This document shows, piece after piece, positions 22,296-33,346 of a DNA stretch of 64,000 nucleotides (position 1 is the first letter of the stretch; every line of letters starts with the position of its first letter). The position numbers and the translations under genes are program-made. Below the pieces are notes generated by a model that was not told the origin of the DNA, made no database searches, and saw only the letters and a program-made list of their open reading frames with translations. Origin of the DNA: Ilex aquifolium (taxonomy: Eukaryota; Streptophyta; Magnoliopsida; Aquifoliales; Aquifoliaceae); contig OX637410.1 of the NCBI GenBank assembly GCA_951799425.1, positions 558,001 through 622,000 of the forward strand, in the 5' to 3' direction.

Positions 22296-24749
22296 GTACC
22301 ATCTCTACCCCCTTCCCATTGCTACCTAAAAAGAACTGGACTTAAAGTTTGAGAGTTGGAGTTGATACCTGGACTCTCAACTGCACTTTGAAATGCATAA
22401 TTATATCATCTGTTTGGTTTTAGTTTCATTAAGTGCATACGAAGAACTATAATCTATTCTAAATTCTAGTTTGTGGTTTCGTCGCTTTTGGTTCGAGCTG
22501 TATGATGATTGAAACTGGGAAGAAAATTTTGATTGCCTATATTCACTAGGAAACCTGTGTGTTATTATTTTTGCACACAATAAGTTTCAATTATGCAACA
22601 AAAATTACATGTTATATATAGACAATGTTATTCGGAGATACTTATCTGGGGGGATATGGAGAAACTTAATTAAACATAATATCTGGTGTAATTTTTAATA
22701 ATCACCTTCCAAAAATTAACTAATGAAAGGGAAATCTTTTATTAGCATTTATTGGCTCTTCTTGTGAACCAATGATTGCCAATTTGATATTAGGAGTAAT
22801 ATTTAATTGGAAGAGTTGAATGATAAAATCTGAAGAAAATCAATGACTCATGTTGTATACGAATTTATTGGATTTTTTTGGAAATGTGTCATTGGGCAAG
22901 TAAAAGATTTTAAGTCTAATTTCTATATATTTATGTTTTTAGACCCTTATTGTAGCATAATTATTTCATTTAATGGTATTTTAAAGAGAGTTCATTTTTT
23001 TATGTAATTTCTTTCTTTCAAATAAAATAAGACATAACGTCTTCATGGAAAATTATTTTATCTAGCAAAATTTAGCGAAAAATCAAAGCCAGAAAAATTT
23101 CCATATTATATTAGATTTGATTTTCTTTCGTTCTTTTAAAAATTATGGTTGTGATATTTTAGTATTGTTATGAGTTGGAAACTGCAGATTTATGTAGAAG
23201 AAATTTAGTAAGCTTTGTAATACTTGTTTAACTAATGGACATACATCAAATACCCATGTAGATACCTAATTCTTCACCGCCTGTGGAACTTGTTATCCAA
23301 AAATGAACCCTTCATCTTTGTTTTTTCTCATCTGAGAAGGCAAGACATATAATCAGTTACAGTTTTGTTGGTAATCAGGCTGTTGGGTTTCCAGTATACA
23401 GTCATGTAACACAAATACATTGATGGTCAAGTCATTTGTGGCCTTAACAAAACACTTGATATTGTATGTTTAAGGCTTTGCGAACTTTTTTTTCCCCAAA
23501 TCAATGCCCCAACCTTTATATCAATAGTCTAAATCTATCACAATGGAAAATTTTCTCTAGTGGGTAAATGCCAAAATTTTGTTAAATATCTTCAAAAACG
23601 GAGCACTTGATTCTCTTTGTATTATTATTATTACTATTGTTATTGTTGTTTTTATTATTATTTTTACTATGATTATTATTATTAATAGTAGTAGTAGGAG
23701 GAGGAGGAGGGGTAGCTTCTAGCTCGTGTGTTTGTGTGTAATACAGCTCTTTGCTGTGAATGTATCCTGTGGTCGCCGACACATTCCTTTGTTTTATTTT
23801 TCTGTTGGTGCCATAAATAGATTTTTCTTTTTCTATTTCGTTTTCTTAAGTTAATCCTTCATTACCTCGATGTTTTAAAGAATATATGGAAGTTTGGCAA
23901 CTGGCCAGGGAAATATGTATGGCTTGGTGTGCAACGATGATATTCTTGGACATGCTTTCCCAGATTATGGCTTACTGTATGGTGTCTTGCCTTGGCTAGT
24001 TGTTTTGGTGATGGGGAGCTGTTAGACTGTGTCTACCCTAATCCTCCATCTGTTCTCTTGCATAGTTTTTAGATTTATTGACCTTCACCAGTTCAGATTC
24101 TCAAAAGAAAGCTGACTTCAAATTTGAAAGGGAGCTGTCCTCACATGCCAACTATTTCACCCACAGGCCTTAACAAGATGATGTTATGATGTAAATCCTG
24201 ATTTTAGTAGTTACTCTAAAGTTTGAAAGATAAAGAACTTGTTGAGCCAACAAAGATTGCCAAAATTATAACTTCGCATTTGATCACCATTATCAAGCAT
24301 GTATGGCCTTTCTTTTCAATCAGATTATGACAAGAACCATTTCCCTATGGTTAACTATCTATTGTCTGAATTGTATTATTTACACTAGACAAAACAGTTA
24401 CTAGTGACATTGTAATTCTTTATGTGGAGTTGGGGACCGTAGGATTATCTTTCATAATTGCTGGACTCAATGTGAGGGCTACCTTAAATATACTGGATGG
24501 ATAAGGTTGTATACGTCTAATCCTCCCCAGACTCTACAGTGACAGGAGGCTCGTGCACTGGGCCCGCCTTTTTTAGAGTAGTTAATCTATTGGACTTGTC
24601 AGCTCTCTGGAATAGTGAAAGCTCAGACTTGATTTCTGGCATATTATGTAGTAGTGAAAGGCAGGATGATTTTCTATTTGGTTTTGCAGAGGAACTGTGA
24701 CGTGTAAAATGAAGCAGATATCTATCCCAGTTGTGTAATTTATTGCTAG

Positions 24750-24750
<1 letters not shown>
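22296..24750. other. AT-rich host DNA, probably intron or intergenic
   Basis: No gene family, RNA gene or transposon boundary was identified. It contains a tat/att/tag microsatellite at about 23615-23712. It runs directly into the TA tract that borders the viral array. Confidence 0.35.
23615..23712. repeat. Compound trinucleotide microsatellite
   Basis: Runs of att/tat, ttg, tag and agg triplets follow one another. The minus-strand Asn-rich frame here is an artefact of the repeat. Confidence 0.85.

Positions 24751-24786
<36 letters not shown>
24751..24786. repeat. (TA)18 tract at the left edge of the viral array
   Basis: A pure TA run of 36 bases ends exactly where viral ORF2 sequence (ctcatatcacag) begins at 24787. 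A matching AT run borders the other end of the array (40723-40756). Confidence 0.95.
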
Positions 24787-24787
<1 letters not shown>

Positions 24788-25309
24788 TCATATCACAGAT
24801 ATTGAGATTTTAGTCAAAGCCTATCTTGGAGAAGGATGGACTTTTGTCCCTCGTGATCCAGAAAGAACTTTTGAATTTTACAAAGATATCCTATTTCTTA
24901 CTGAGTCAGTTCATATCAAAGCTATCCCAGATAAGAATGACCCCAGTAAAGCTGCTTTCCATTCTCTTTATATTAAAAAGATTTTGTCAATTAAAGATTG
25001 GGGATCTCACCCTTCTTCCTCTCGAGATCTCTCAGGTACTCATAAGAGGTTCAGTTATTATGACTACATTGAGTCATGGACCACTCTTATGCTCTATCAG
25101 GGTGAGTCATCTACTCATTCCTGGTTCATTCAGTTTGACAAAGATTTCAAAAGCCAGATTCCTTCCTGGTTTGTAAGATGGTGGCAAGTTCACGGCCCCA
25201 TTCTTGAAATCTTTCCTGTTGATCTTCAAGATCAATATTCCTACTTTTGCTCTGCTTTTACTCCTAGTAAACAGCAATCCCTTTTCCCAATTCCAGATTT
25301 GCTAACGTT
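24787..25309 (+). pseudogene. Displaced internal fragment of viral ORF2
   Basis: This 523-bp piece matches 30760-31282 (constant offset 5973) and encodes the Trp-rich middle of the ORF2 protein (ILVKAYLGEGWTFVPRD at its start, FPIPDLLT at its end). At 25307-25309 it switches to ORF1 sequence. Both parents have GTT at the join, giving a 3-nt microhomology. The ORF2 frame runs on past the join into meaningless sequence until 25484. Confidence 0.92.
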
Positions 25310-28300
25310 AATGCATTATGTAAAAGTCCTACGGATAGTACTTTGTTGTTACAAGCTAGTACCCCAAATTCAAATATCCAAACTCCTAAAAGAATTCTAT
25401 GGAAAGATGTTACTCTTCCAGAACATTGGACAGTTGAGAATGAAAATTTTGAAAAAGATTGTGAAGTTTCTACCACTAGGATAGATAACATTCACCAGTT
25501 GACTGATGGTTCAGTAAGAATTTCATTCGGTGATACTGGATCACGTAGATCTAGTACATCTTCCATTCCTCTAAATTTGTTTAATAAACCAATTCAGATC
25601 AATGAAGGCAGAAGATCTGAATCTTCCAGAATCTCCAAAAGAGATAAGGAAATTGCTGAAGAGATAGATCGAAGATTAAAAATGAAAGGAATTGATAATT
25701 CTTCACCCCAGATTAGCAGACCTCTTTACACTCCCTATAGTTCCAAATTCAAAGAAGATAAGAAGGAAGATGATTTTACTCCATCTCCTACTCTTAGTCC
25801 TTCTAGGAGTGAATTAGAAAGTCGTGTTGATGAACCTATTCATCATCAACTCAGAGTTATTAGGAAAGAATCTAATTTATGTTTTATGCCCAATATGTTT
25901 AGATTAATGAAAGAAATTGAATCTGAAGAAAATAAATCTAAAAAGGAAGATTTCTTTAAAAGATTTAATTCTCAACAGATCCAAGAAATTAAAATTCAAT
26001 GGGTAAAAACAATGCACAAATTAGAATCTGAAATTCAATTTTTTGATTATATTGACTCTTGTTGTAAAGATTTAAAAGTCATAACAAAACACAAGTGGAA
26101 TACTGTTGACTCAGGAACTGTGTCCTCTAGTCATCCTCCTACTGAAACTTTTAGCTTTACACATGCTGATACTCAACTTACTGCGTCTCCCTTTAAGGTT
26201 CCCTCTAGTGAATCAGACAAGAAGACTGCAGAGCAAAATAGTTTGGCAAAATTTGAAAAGAAAATTGTTGAACAAACCAATTTTACTAACCAAAGCCTAG
26301 TTACCATAGGAAGACAGTTAGATAAAATTGAAACAAAAGTTGATAGAATTGATTTATTATCTACAGGTAAAAAATTAGAGAAACCTCTAGTTACCCTACC
26401 TGAAGATAGATCTAAGCTAGGAATTGCTGATACACTCAGGATTCAAAAAATTGACCAATTACTTAGGAAGTTAGATGTCCAACCTGAAGCATCAGGAACC
26501 TCCCAAGTAACTGTTATCAATCAAACTTCAGATGCAGAAACCAGCACTGATGAAGATTTTTCTGATCCTGAAATCAAAGAATTAGAAAAAGCTTTTGAAA
26601 CCCAGCAAATTAATAAATTGGTTTTTTCAAATGCAAATCCAACTAGTACCACAAAAAACTGGTACCCCAGACCTACACCTCCTGATTTACAATTTGAAGA
26701 AAAAAATATTTCAAACCAATTTTCTGTTCAGTCAAATAAACTCTATGAATGGAACATAGATGGTTTAAGTGAACAAGAAATTTTAAATAAAATTCACCAC
26801 ATGTCTATGGTTATCAATAGTTATGTTACTAACCAAGATACTCCTGAGCCAGACTTAGTTGAGCTAATTGCCTCAGGATTCACTGGTGTTCTTAGAAGTT
26901 GGTGGGATAATTATCTTACCCAAGATTCTAAGGAAAATATTAAACATGCTGTTGTTTTAAATGAAGAAGGTATTCCAGTTTTTAATGAAAGAATTGGAAA
27001 AGCGAAACCAGATGGTTTAAATACCTTAATTTTCACTATAATTAAACATTTTGTTGGAACCCCTAGTAACATTGAAGCTAGGATCCATGATCAGCTTAGC
27101 AATCTTAAGTGTCCAACACTTAGTGATTTCAGATGGTACAAAGATGTTTTTGTTTCACGGGTAATGAACCGTGCAGATTGTAATAAATCTTTCTGGAAAG
27201 AAAAATTTGTTAATGGTTTACCTAGTTTATTTGCTCATAAGATTAGAGAAGCTCTTGCTAAAGATACAGGGATCATAGAGTATGACTCCCTAACTTATGG
27301 CCAATTAATTAGTACCATCCAAAAGGAAGGACTGAGGATGTGTATTGATTTAAAACTTAGTAAACAATTACAAAATGATAAGAATAAAGCTAAGTATGAA
27401 ATGGGAAATTTCTGTGAACAATATGGTCTCCCTCCAGTAGCACCATCATCTAGTCACAGAAAACACAAGTCTCATAGAAAACATAAGCATTATTCTAAAT
27501 TCAAATCTCACCATAATCATGATAAGAAAAGATTTTCTAAATCTGAATTTTACAAAAAATCTGAAAGAAAACACCATAGGTCTTCCAATCCTAAGAAAAA
27601 TTCTAGGAAGAAGATATCTGGTAAAGATAAAGCCCAAGAAGTTGTTAAATGCTTTAATTGCGGAAAACCAGGCCACATTAGTCCTGATTGCCCAATTAAA
27701 AAACAAGTTAAGTTGTTAAATTTAGCTGAAAATGAAACGGAAGAAATTCTTAGGATTTTTTGTTTACATAACCCAGCTCCTGAAATTGAAGAAATTCTAG
27801 ACTCCACAAGTAGTCCAGAAGATTCTTCAGATGATGATCACCAAGATTCAGATAATTCTACTGAACCTGACATCAAATTAGGATGTAAGGATAATTGTTG
27901 TAACAAAGTTAGGGTAATCACTAACCAAGCTGAAGAACAAATCTTAATAGATTTGATCAGTAAAATTGAGGATCCTGAACTTAAAGTTAAATATATAAAA
28001 AATCTCAAAGATTTGTTTGTTAAAAAAGACAACAAACAATTTTCAAATGAAAGACAATTAATTAGTATTAACAAAACAATGGAAAGATTTAGTAAAGAGA
28101 AAAAGAAAGAACTCACTTTACAAGATCTCCAGTGTGAAGTTAATAAATTAAAAGTTGAGATAAAAGATTTAAAAGCACAAGATAAAATCTTTGCTGAAAA
28201 TTTGAGTTTTTTATCCATGTCCAATACCAGTTCTCTGGAACCTAAAGTCTCAGATAATAAACAATCTGATTCTGAAATAGAGATTTCAAATCGAACACTT

Positions 28301-30385
28301 TCCCAGCGGATACCAATAACCTCCCCTGTTTTGATGGAAACTTCTGGTGTAACAAAGCTGCCATCGCAAGATGGGTGTTCACAAAGTGATAATCAAATTA
28401 ATTCTGTTAATAAAATTAATTTACAAAAATGGTATTCTCAAGTACGAATAATCATTAACAATGATTTTACACTTGATACAATTGCTCTTATTGATACAGG
28501 TGCAGATGTAAACTGTATTCAAGAAGGAATTGTTCCTACCAAGTTTTATGAAAAAACTCTTGAAAGATTAAGTTCTGCTAATGGCAGTAAAATGAATGTT
28601 GCTTACAAATTACCTAAAGCTCATATTTGTCAAGATAATGTTTGTTTTAAAACATCATTTATCTTAGTAAAAAATATGACAGATCAGGTTATCTTAGGAT
28701 TACCTTTCATCTATTTGTTATACCCTTTTACTACAAATATTGAAGGTTTATCTACAAAACCTTTAGGTCAATCTGTAACATTTAAGTTTATTCTTAAACC
28801 TGAGGTTAAAGAATTAAAACAACTTAAAACTGATTCTATATATCTCAGAATAATTAATCAGAAAAAGAATCAAGTGAAATTTCTTCAAGAAGAAATTAAT
28901 CACAAAAGAGTCTCTGATCAATTGACTGATCCAATTTTAGTTGAAAAAATTAGCCAATTTCAACAAAAGATTGAAGATGAAGTTTGCTCTAATCTTCCTA
29001 CAGCCTTTTGGCATAGGAAAAAGCATAGTGTTAAACTTCCCTACATTAAAGGATTCAATGAAAAAGATATTCCCACTAAATCAAGACCAATCCAAATGAA
29101 TCATGATTTAATGGAAACTTGCAAAAAAGAAATTTCTGAATTGCTAAAAAATGGAATTATTAGCAAGTCAAAATCTCCTTGGTCTTGTCCAGCTTTCTAT
29201 GTTATGAAAAATGCAGAACTAGAAAGAGGCACACCAAGACTTGTTATTAATTATAAACCTTTAAATGCTGTTTTGGAATGGATCAGGTATCCTATTCCTA
29301 ATAAGCAAGATCTAATTAAAAGATTAAAAAATTCTGTTATATTTTCAAAATTTGATTTGAAAAGTGGATATTGGCAAATACTGATATCTCCTGAAGATAG
29401 GTATAAAACTGCATTCACAACACCTTTTGGTCATTATGAATGGAATGTTGTACCTTTTGGTTTAAAAAATGCACCAAGTGAATTTCAAAATATTATCAAT
29501 GAAATTTTTAATCATTTAAGTCATTGTTCTATCACCTATATTGATGATATTCTCATCTTTAGCAGGTCCATTGAAGAACACTGGAAACACTTAAATGCAT
29601 TTTTAGAGACTGTTAGACATAGTGGTCTAGTCATCTCTGCCAGAAAAATCAAATTGTTTCAGACTTCGGTCAGATTCCTTGGATATGATATCCAAAATTC
29701 CACCATTGTTCCTATCAGTAGAGCTATTCAGTTTGCTGATAAATTCCCTGATCAGATTCTTGATAAAACACAACTTCAAAGATTTTTAGGTTCTCTGAAT
29801 TATGTTTCTGACTTTTATCAAAATCTCAGATCATCAGTTAAACCTCTGTATGACAGACTCAAAGGAAATCCTTCTCCTTGGACTTCTGAACATACATCCA
29901 TTGTCCAGCAAGTCAAAAAATTTATCAAAACTTTGCCTTGTCTCGGCATCCCTTCAGTTGACTCTTTTAAGATTATTCAAACTGATGCCTCCGACATTGG
30001 ATACGGTGGTATTCTCCTTCAGAAAGAATCTCCTAATTCTTCTGAACAAATTGTTCGTTTTTATTCCGGAATTTGGAATAAAGCCCAAGCCAATTACAGC
30101 ACTATTAAAAAAGAAATTTTAGCTATTGTCCTGTGTATCTCAAAATTCCAGGATGATATTTTAAATCAAAAATTTCTTGTGCGTGTTGATTGCAAATCAG
30201 CTAAATACGTACTTGAAAAAGATGTTCAAAATATTGCTAGTAAGCAAATTTTTGCTAGATGGCAAGCTATTTTGAGTATTTTTGATTTTGATATAGAATA
30301 TATTAAGGGCAGTAATAACTGCATACCTGATTTCCTAACTCGTGAATTTTTGCAGGAACCAAATGGCGGACAGCAAGTCCCATAA
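25307..30385 (+). pseudogene. Viral ORF1 polyprotein, plus-strand copy, 5'-truncated
   Basis: The open frame corresponds to residues 211-1902 of the minus-strand ORF1 and runs to TAA at 30383-30385 without a stop. It has lost the entire movement-protein core (residues about 30-205) and the initiating ATG; an in-frame TAA at 25268 lies upstream in the displaced ORF2 piece. The remaining domains are coat protein with CFNCGKPGHISPDC (27650), aspartic protease DTGAD (28493), RT with YIDD (29537) and RNase H with TDAS (29981). It differs from the other copy at four residues that I could find (E/K, P/S, N/D, G/R). It cannot be expressed as the normal polyprotein. Confidence 0.9.
30335..30355 (+). 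promoter_or_regulatory. Candidate 3' splice site just before viral ORF2 (left copy)
   Basis: CTAAC (30335-30339, a good plant branch-point match) is followed by tcgtgaatttttgcag ending at 30355, 7 nt before the ORF2 ATG at 30363. Splicing from the leader to this site would place the ORF2 start first on the mRNA. This is inferred from the signal only. The mirror site is 34782-34802. Confidence 0.45.
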
Positions 30386-31790
30386 ATCTGACACTTCCTC
30401 TAAAAACCCGGGGATGGGAGATCGTAAATTACCTTTATCTTTGGGTCCTCCAAACCCAAGACCAATTTCCCAAATTTTACCAGGCCCAACAAGTGCCTTA
30501 GCCCATTTACCTGGCCCCTCAAGTGCCATCCAAATTGCAAATAGATTCCAGCCTCTTGGTAGACCAGTTAGTCACCACCATAGGCCCACAATTGTTCCAG
30601 TTGCTACTTTTTCCCAAATGGCCCAGATGGCACCTCCAGATACTACCCAGCTTTCAAATCCATATTACAGATCCGGACCTCTTTACCCAAAAGGCCCAAA
30701 ATCAGATTTTGTTGATAAACCAAATTTCCACAATGTCTTTGCTATTGAGCCAGCTCATGCTCATATCACAGATATTGAGATTTTAGTCAAAGCCTATCTT
30801 GGAGAAGGATGGACTTTTGTCCCTCGTGATCCAGAAAGAACTTTTGAATTTTACAAAGATATCCTATTTCTTACTGAGTCAGTTCATATCAAAGCTATCC
30901 CAGATAAGAATGACCCCAGTAAAGCTGCTTTCCATTCTCTTTATATTAAAAAGATTTTGTCAATTAAAGATTGGGGATCTCACCCTTCTTCCTCTCGAGA
31001 TCTCTCAGGTACTCATAAGAGGTTCAGTTATTATGACTACATTGAGTCATGGACCACTCTTATGCTCTATCAGGGTGAGTCATCTACTCATTCCTGGTTC
31101 ATTCAGTTTGACAAAGATTTCAAAAGCCAGATTCCTTCCTGGTTTGTAAGATGGTGGCAAGTTCACGGCCCCATTCTTGAAATCTTTCCTGTTGATCTTC
31201 AAGATCAATATTCCTACTTTTGCTCTGCTTTTACTCCTAGTAAACAGCAATCCCTTTTCCCAATTCCAGATTTGCTAACGTTTGTTTGCAGGTACAGGAT
31301 TCCTTGGATTTGCAGATGGCAATGGCAGTTTATTGAACACCATATTGCCAGACAGTTCTCTGTCAAGTGGTGGCCCAGATTTTCTTATGAAAATATTATT
31401 GCTACAATTCAGAGTGATTTTCCAGTCAAGGTTCCGACCCCACAAGTGGTCCCAACAGCCTTGTCTTCTACCACTCCAGTTCAGATGGCCCTACCTATTC
31501 TGAAGGTATCTACAGATGCACCTAAAGAATCTACAGGACCATCCAGTATTTCCAAAGTTAGGCCAAGAAAGTCCTCATCAAAGGGCTCTGGCAAGCAGTC
31601 CCAACCTTCAGCTGCTGAGCTGCTCAAGATGGCTCAAGATTTGATCCAGCAGGCAGCAGTTGCCAGCCAAAGTTCATCATCTCCAAGTTCCTCAGCCGGA
31701 TCCGTCACTCCATCCCCATTACAGGATGCCCAGGACCCGTATGAAGGATATGATGACTTAGATTCAGATGTTGACATCACCATCCCGTGA
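30363..31790 (+). CDS. Viral ORF2 protein, unknown function (left copy)
   Basis: This is a 475-codon frame from ATG at 30363 to TGA at 31788-31790. The ATG lies inside the end of ORF1 (23-nt overlap, different frame); an earlier in-frame ATG at 30342 would add seven residues but precedes the candidate splice site. The N-terminal third is Pro/Ser-rich (SLGPPNPRPISQILPGP). The middle is rich in Trp and aromatic residues (SWFVRWWQVHGP, YRIPWICRWQWQFIEHH). The C-terminal third is Ser/Gln/Pro-rich (SAAELLKMAQDLIQQAAVA) and ends in an acidic tail (YDDLDSDVDITIP). No enzymatic motif is visible. A second ORF after the polyprotein is the trait that separates florendoviruses from petuviruses; its role is unknown to me. 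Confidence 0.85.
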   Translation: MADSKSHKSDTSSKNPGMGDRKLPLSLGPPNPRPISQILPGPTSALAHLPGPSSAIQIANRFQPLGRPVSHHHRPTIVPVATFSQMAQMAPPDTTQLSNPYYRSGPLYPKGPKSDFVDKPNFHNVFAIEPAHAHITDIEILVKAYLGEGWTFVPRDPERTFEFYKDILFLTESVHIKAIPDKNDPSKAAFHSLYIKKILSIKDWGSHPSSSRDLSGTHKRFSYYDYIESWTTLMLYQGESSTHSWFIQFDKDFKSQIPSWFVRWWQVHGPILEIFPVDLQDQYSYFCSAFTPSKQQSLFPIPDLLTFVCRYRIPWICRWQWQFIEHHIARQFSVKWWPRFSYENIIATIQSDFPVKVPTPQVVPTALSSTTPVQMALPILKVSTDAPKESTGPSSISKVRPRKSSSKGSGKQSQPSAAELLKMAQDLIQQAAVASQSSSSPSSSAGSVTPSPLQDAQDPYEGYDDLDSDVDITIP

Positions 31791-32562
31791 TGTAGTTTTG
31801 ATTGTTTTTACCTGTGATGGCTTCACTCACTACTCTCTTCTCACACAAGGGAGAAAAGCTGTCTGTCACATGTAAGGATAAGATTTTCACAAGATTTACC
31901 CAGATTTACCCGGTGCTTTCCCCAAGTAAAGTTACCGACAGATTCCCTTTCAACCTGCTTTTCCCAAAGTAAAAGCAGATTACCCTTACTTTCCACCGAA
32001 AGTCAGATTCCCTGACACCTTTGGACCTACCTGTCCTCTCTTGTCAGCCTTTTGTCAAACTTACCCTGAGTAATTACCTTTTACCCAGAGAAGATTTCAA
32101 AATGAAATGATTGCTTCAAAATCCTTACGCCTATATAAGGATTTCAGATTTTCAGTTGTAAGTAAGTCTTGTTAGACCATTACAAGCCTTGAAATTTTAC
32201 TCTCCTACCTTCACTGAAATTTGTAAGCCTCAAATGAAGAGCTTTAATTTGACCTACAAAGCAGATTTCAGTTATGCAATCTTATTTCCACTGGCCCTCT
32301 AAGTGCTAGTGTTGTAAGTGTTGCTTATTTGTAATTTTCATTCATATATTTGAAAATTTGTTTATATCTACATCTTGTAATTCTTATGGCTATTTCAGTT
32401 TACAAAATTCCTTGTGAATTTGCAATTCCTTCAAATGATTATGCTGTTCTAGCTGTCACAGTAAGAACAGAAGATACTCCCCCAGTTTCTTATGTCCTAT
32501 GGGTTTATTCTTTCTTTGTCAATTTATTTGTTTAAATTTCGATTGTTCAAATCTCCTTCCTT
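31791..32562 (+). other. Viral non-coding region with promoter and leader (left copy)
   Basis: The 772 nt between ORF2 and the palindrome centre holds the viral promoter (TATA at 32132) and about 400 nt of presumed leader. The leader has donor-like gtaagt at 32314 and gtaaga at 32461, and a 49-codon frame from ATG 32386 (MAISVYKIPCEFAIPSNDYA). No TGGTATCAGAG primer site is seen. Several ttacc/cccag-rich repeats lie before the TATA box. Confidence 0.7.
32132..32139 (+). promoter_or_regulatory. TATA box of the left viral copy
   Basis: TATATAAG lies about 340 bp after the ORF2 stop. Transcription would begin near 32165 and run right, through the palindrome centre into the antisense strand of the other copy. 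Confidence 0.65.
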
Positions 32563-32574
32563 CCGCTTTTATTT
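32563..32574. repeat. 12-bp palindrome spacer
   Basis: ccgcttttattt is the only unpaired sequence between the arms: 32562 pairs with 32575 and 32563 does not pair with 32574. It marks where two viral molecules were joined tail to tail. Confidence 0.95.
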
Positions 32575-32997
32575 AAGGAAGGAGATTTGAACAATCGAAA
32601 TTTAAACAAATAAATTGACAAAGAAAGAATAAACCCATAGGACATAAGAAACTGGGGGAGTATCTTCTGTTCTTACTGTGACAGCTAGAACAGCATAATC
32701 ATTTGAAGGAATTGCAAATTCACAAGGAATTTTGTAAACTGAAATAGCCATAAGAATTACAAGATGTAGATATAAACAAATTTTCAAATATATGAATGAA
32801 AATTACAAATAAGCAACACTTACAACACTAGCACTTAGAGGGCCAGTGGAAATAAGATTGCATAACTGAAATCTGCTTTGTAGGTCAAATTAAAGCTCTT
32901 CATTTGAGGCTTACAAATTTCAGTGAAGGTAGGAGAGTAAAATTTCAAGGCTTGTAATGGTCTAACAAGACTTACTTACAACTGAAAATCTGAAATC

Positions 32998-33005
32998 CTT
33001 ATATA
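32998..33005 (-). promoter_or_regulatory. TATA box of the right viral copy
   Basis: This is the mirror image of 32132-32139, facing left. The two promoters converge on the spacer, about 860 bp apart. Confidence 0.65.
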
Positions 33006-33346
33006 GGCGTAAGGATTTTGAAGCAATCATTTCATTTTGAAATCTTCTCTGGGTAAAAGGTAATTACTCAGGGTAAGTTTGACAAAAGGCTGACAAGAGA
33101 GGACAGGTAGGTCCAAAGGTGTCAGGGAATCTGACTTTCGGTGGAAAGTAAGGGTAATCTGCTTTTACTTTGGGAAAAGCAGGTTGAAAGGGAATCTGTC
33201 GGTAACTTTACTTGGGGAAAGCACCGGGTAAATCTGGGTAAATCTTGTGAAAATCTTATCCTTACATGTGACAGACAGCTTTTCTCCCTTGTGTGAGAAG
33301 AGAGTAGTGAGTGAAGCCATCACAGGTAAAAACAATCAAAACTACA

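Larger units (their letters stand above)
25307..32562 (+). repeat. Left arm of the giant viral palindrome
   Basis: The 7,256-bp arm is the near-exact reverse complement of 32575-39830. I found about eight differences, seven of them amino-acid changing, by comparing translations and spot-checking DNA; non-coding parts were not compared base by base throughout. Confidence 0.95.

Noticed and set aside
23582..23782. Asn-rich minus-strand frame
   Set aside because: It comes from the tat/att trinucleotide microsatellite.
27446..28224. Minus-strand frames of 85-128 codons within the viral ORF1 region, and their mirror images near 36913-37691
   Set aside because: They are antisense shadows of the intact ORF1, appear twice only because of the palindrome, and show no protein-like motif.
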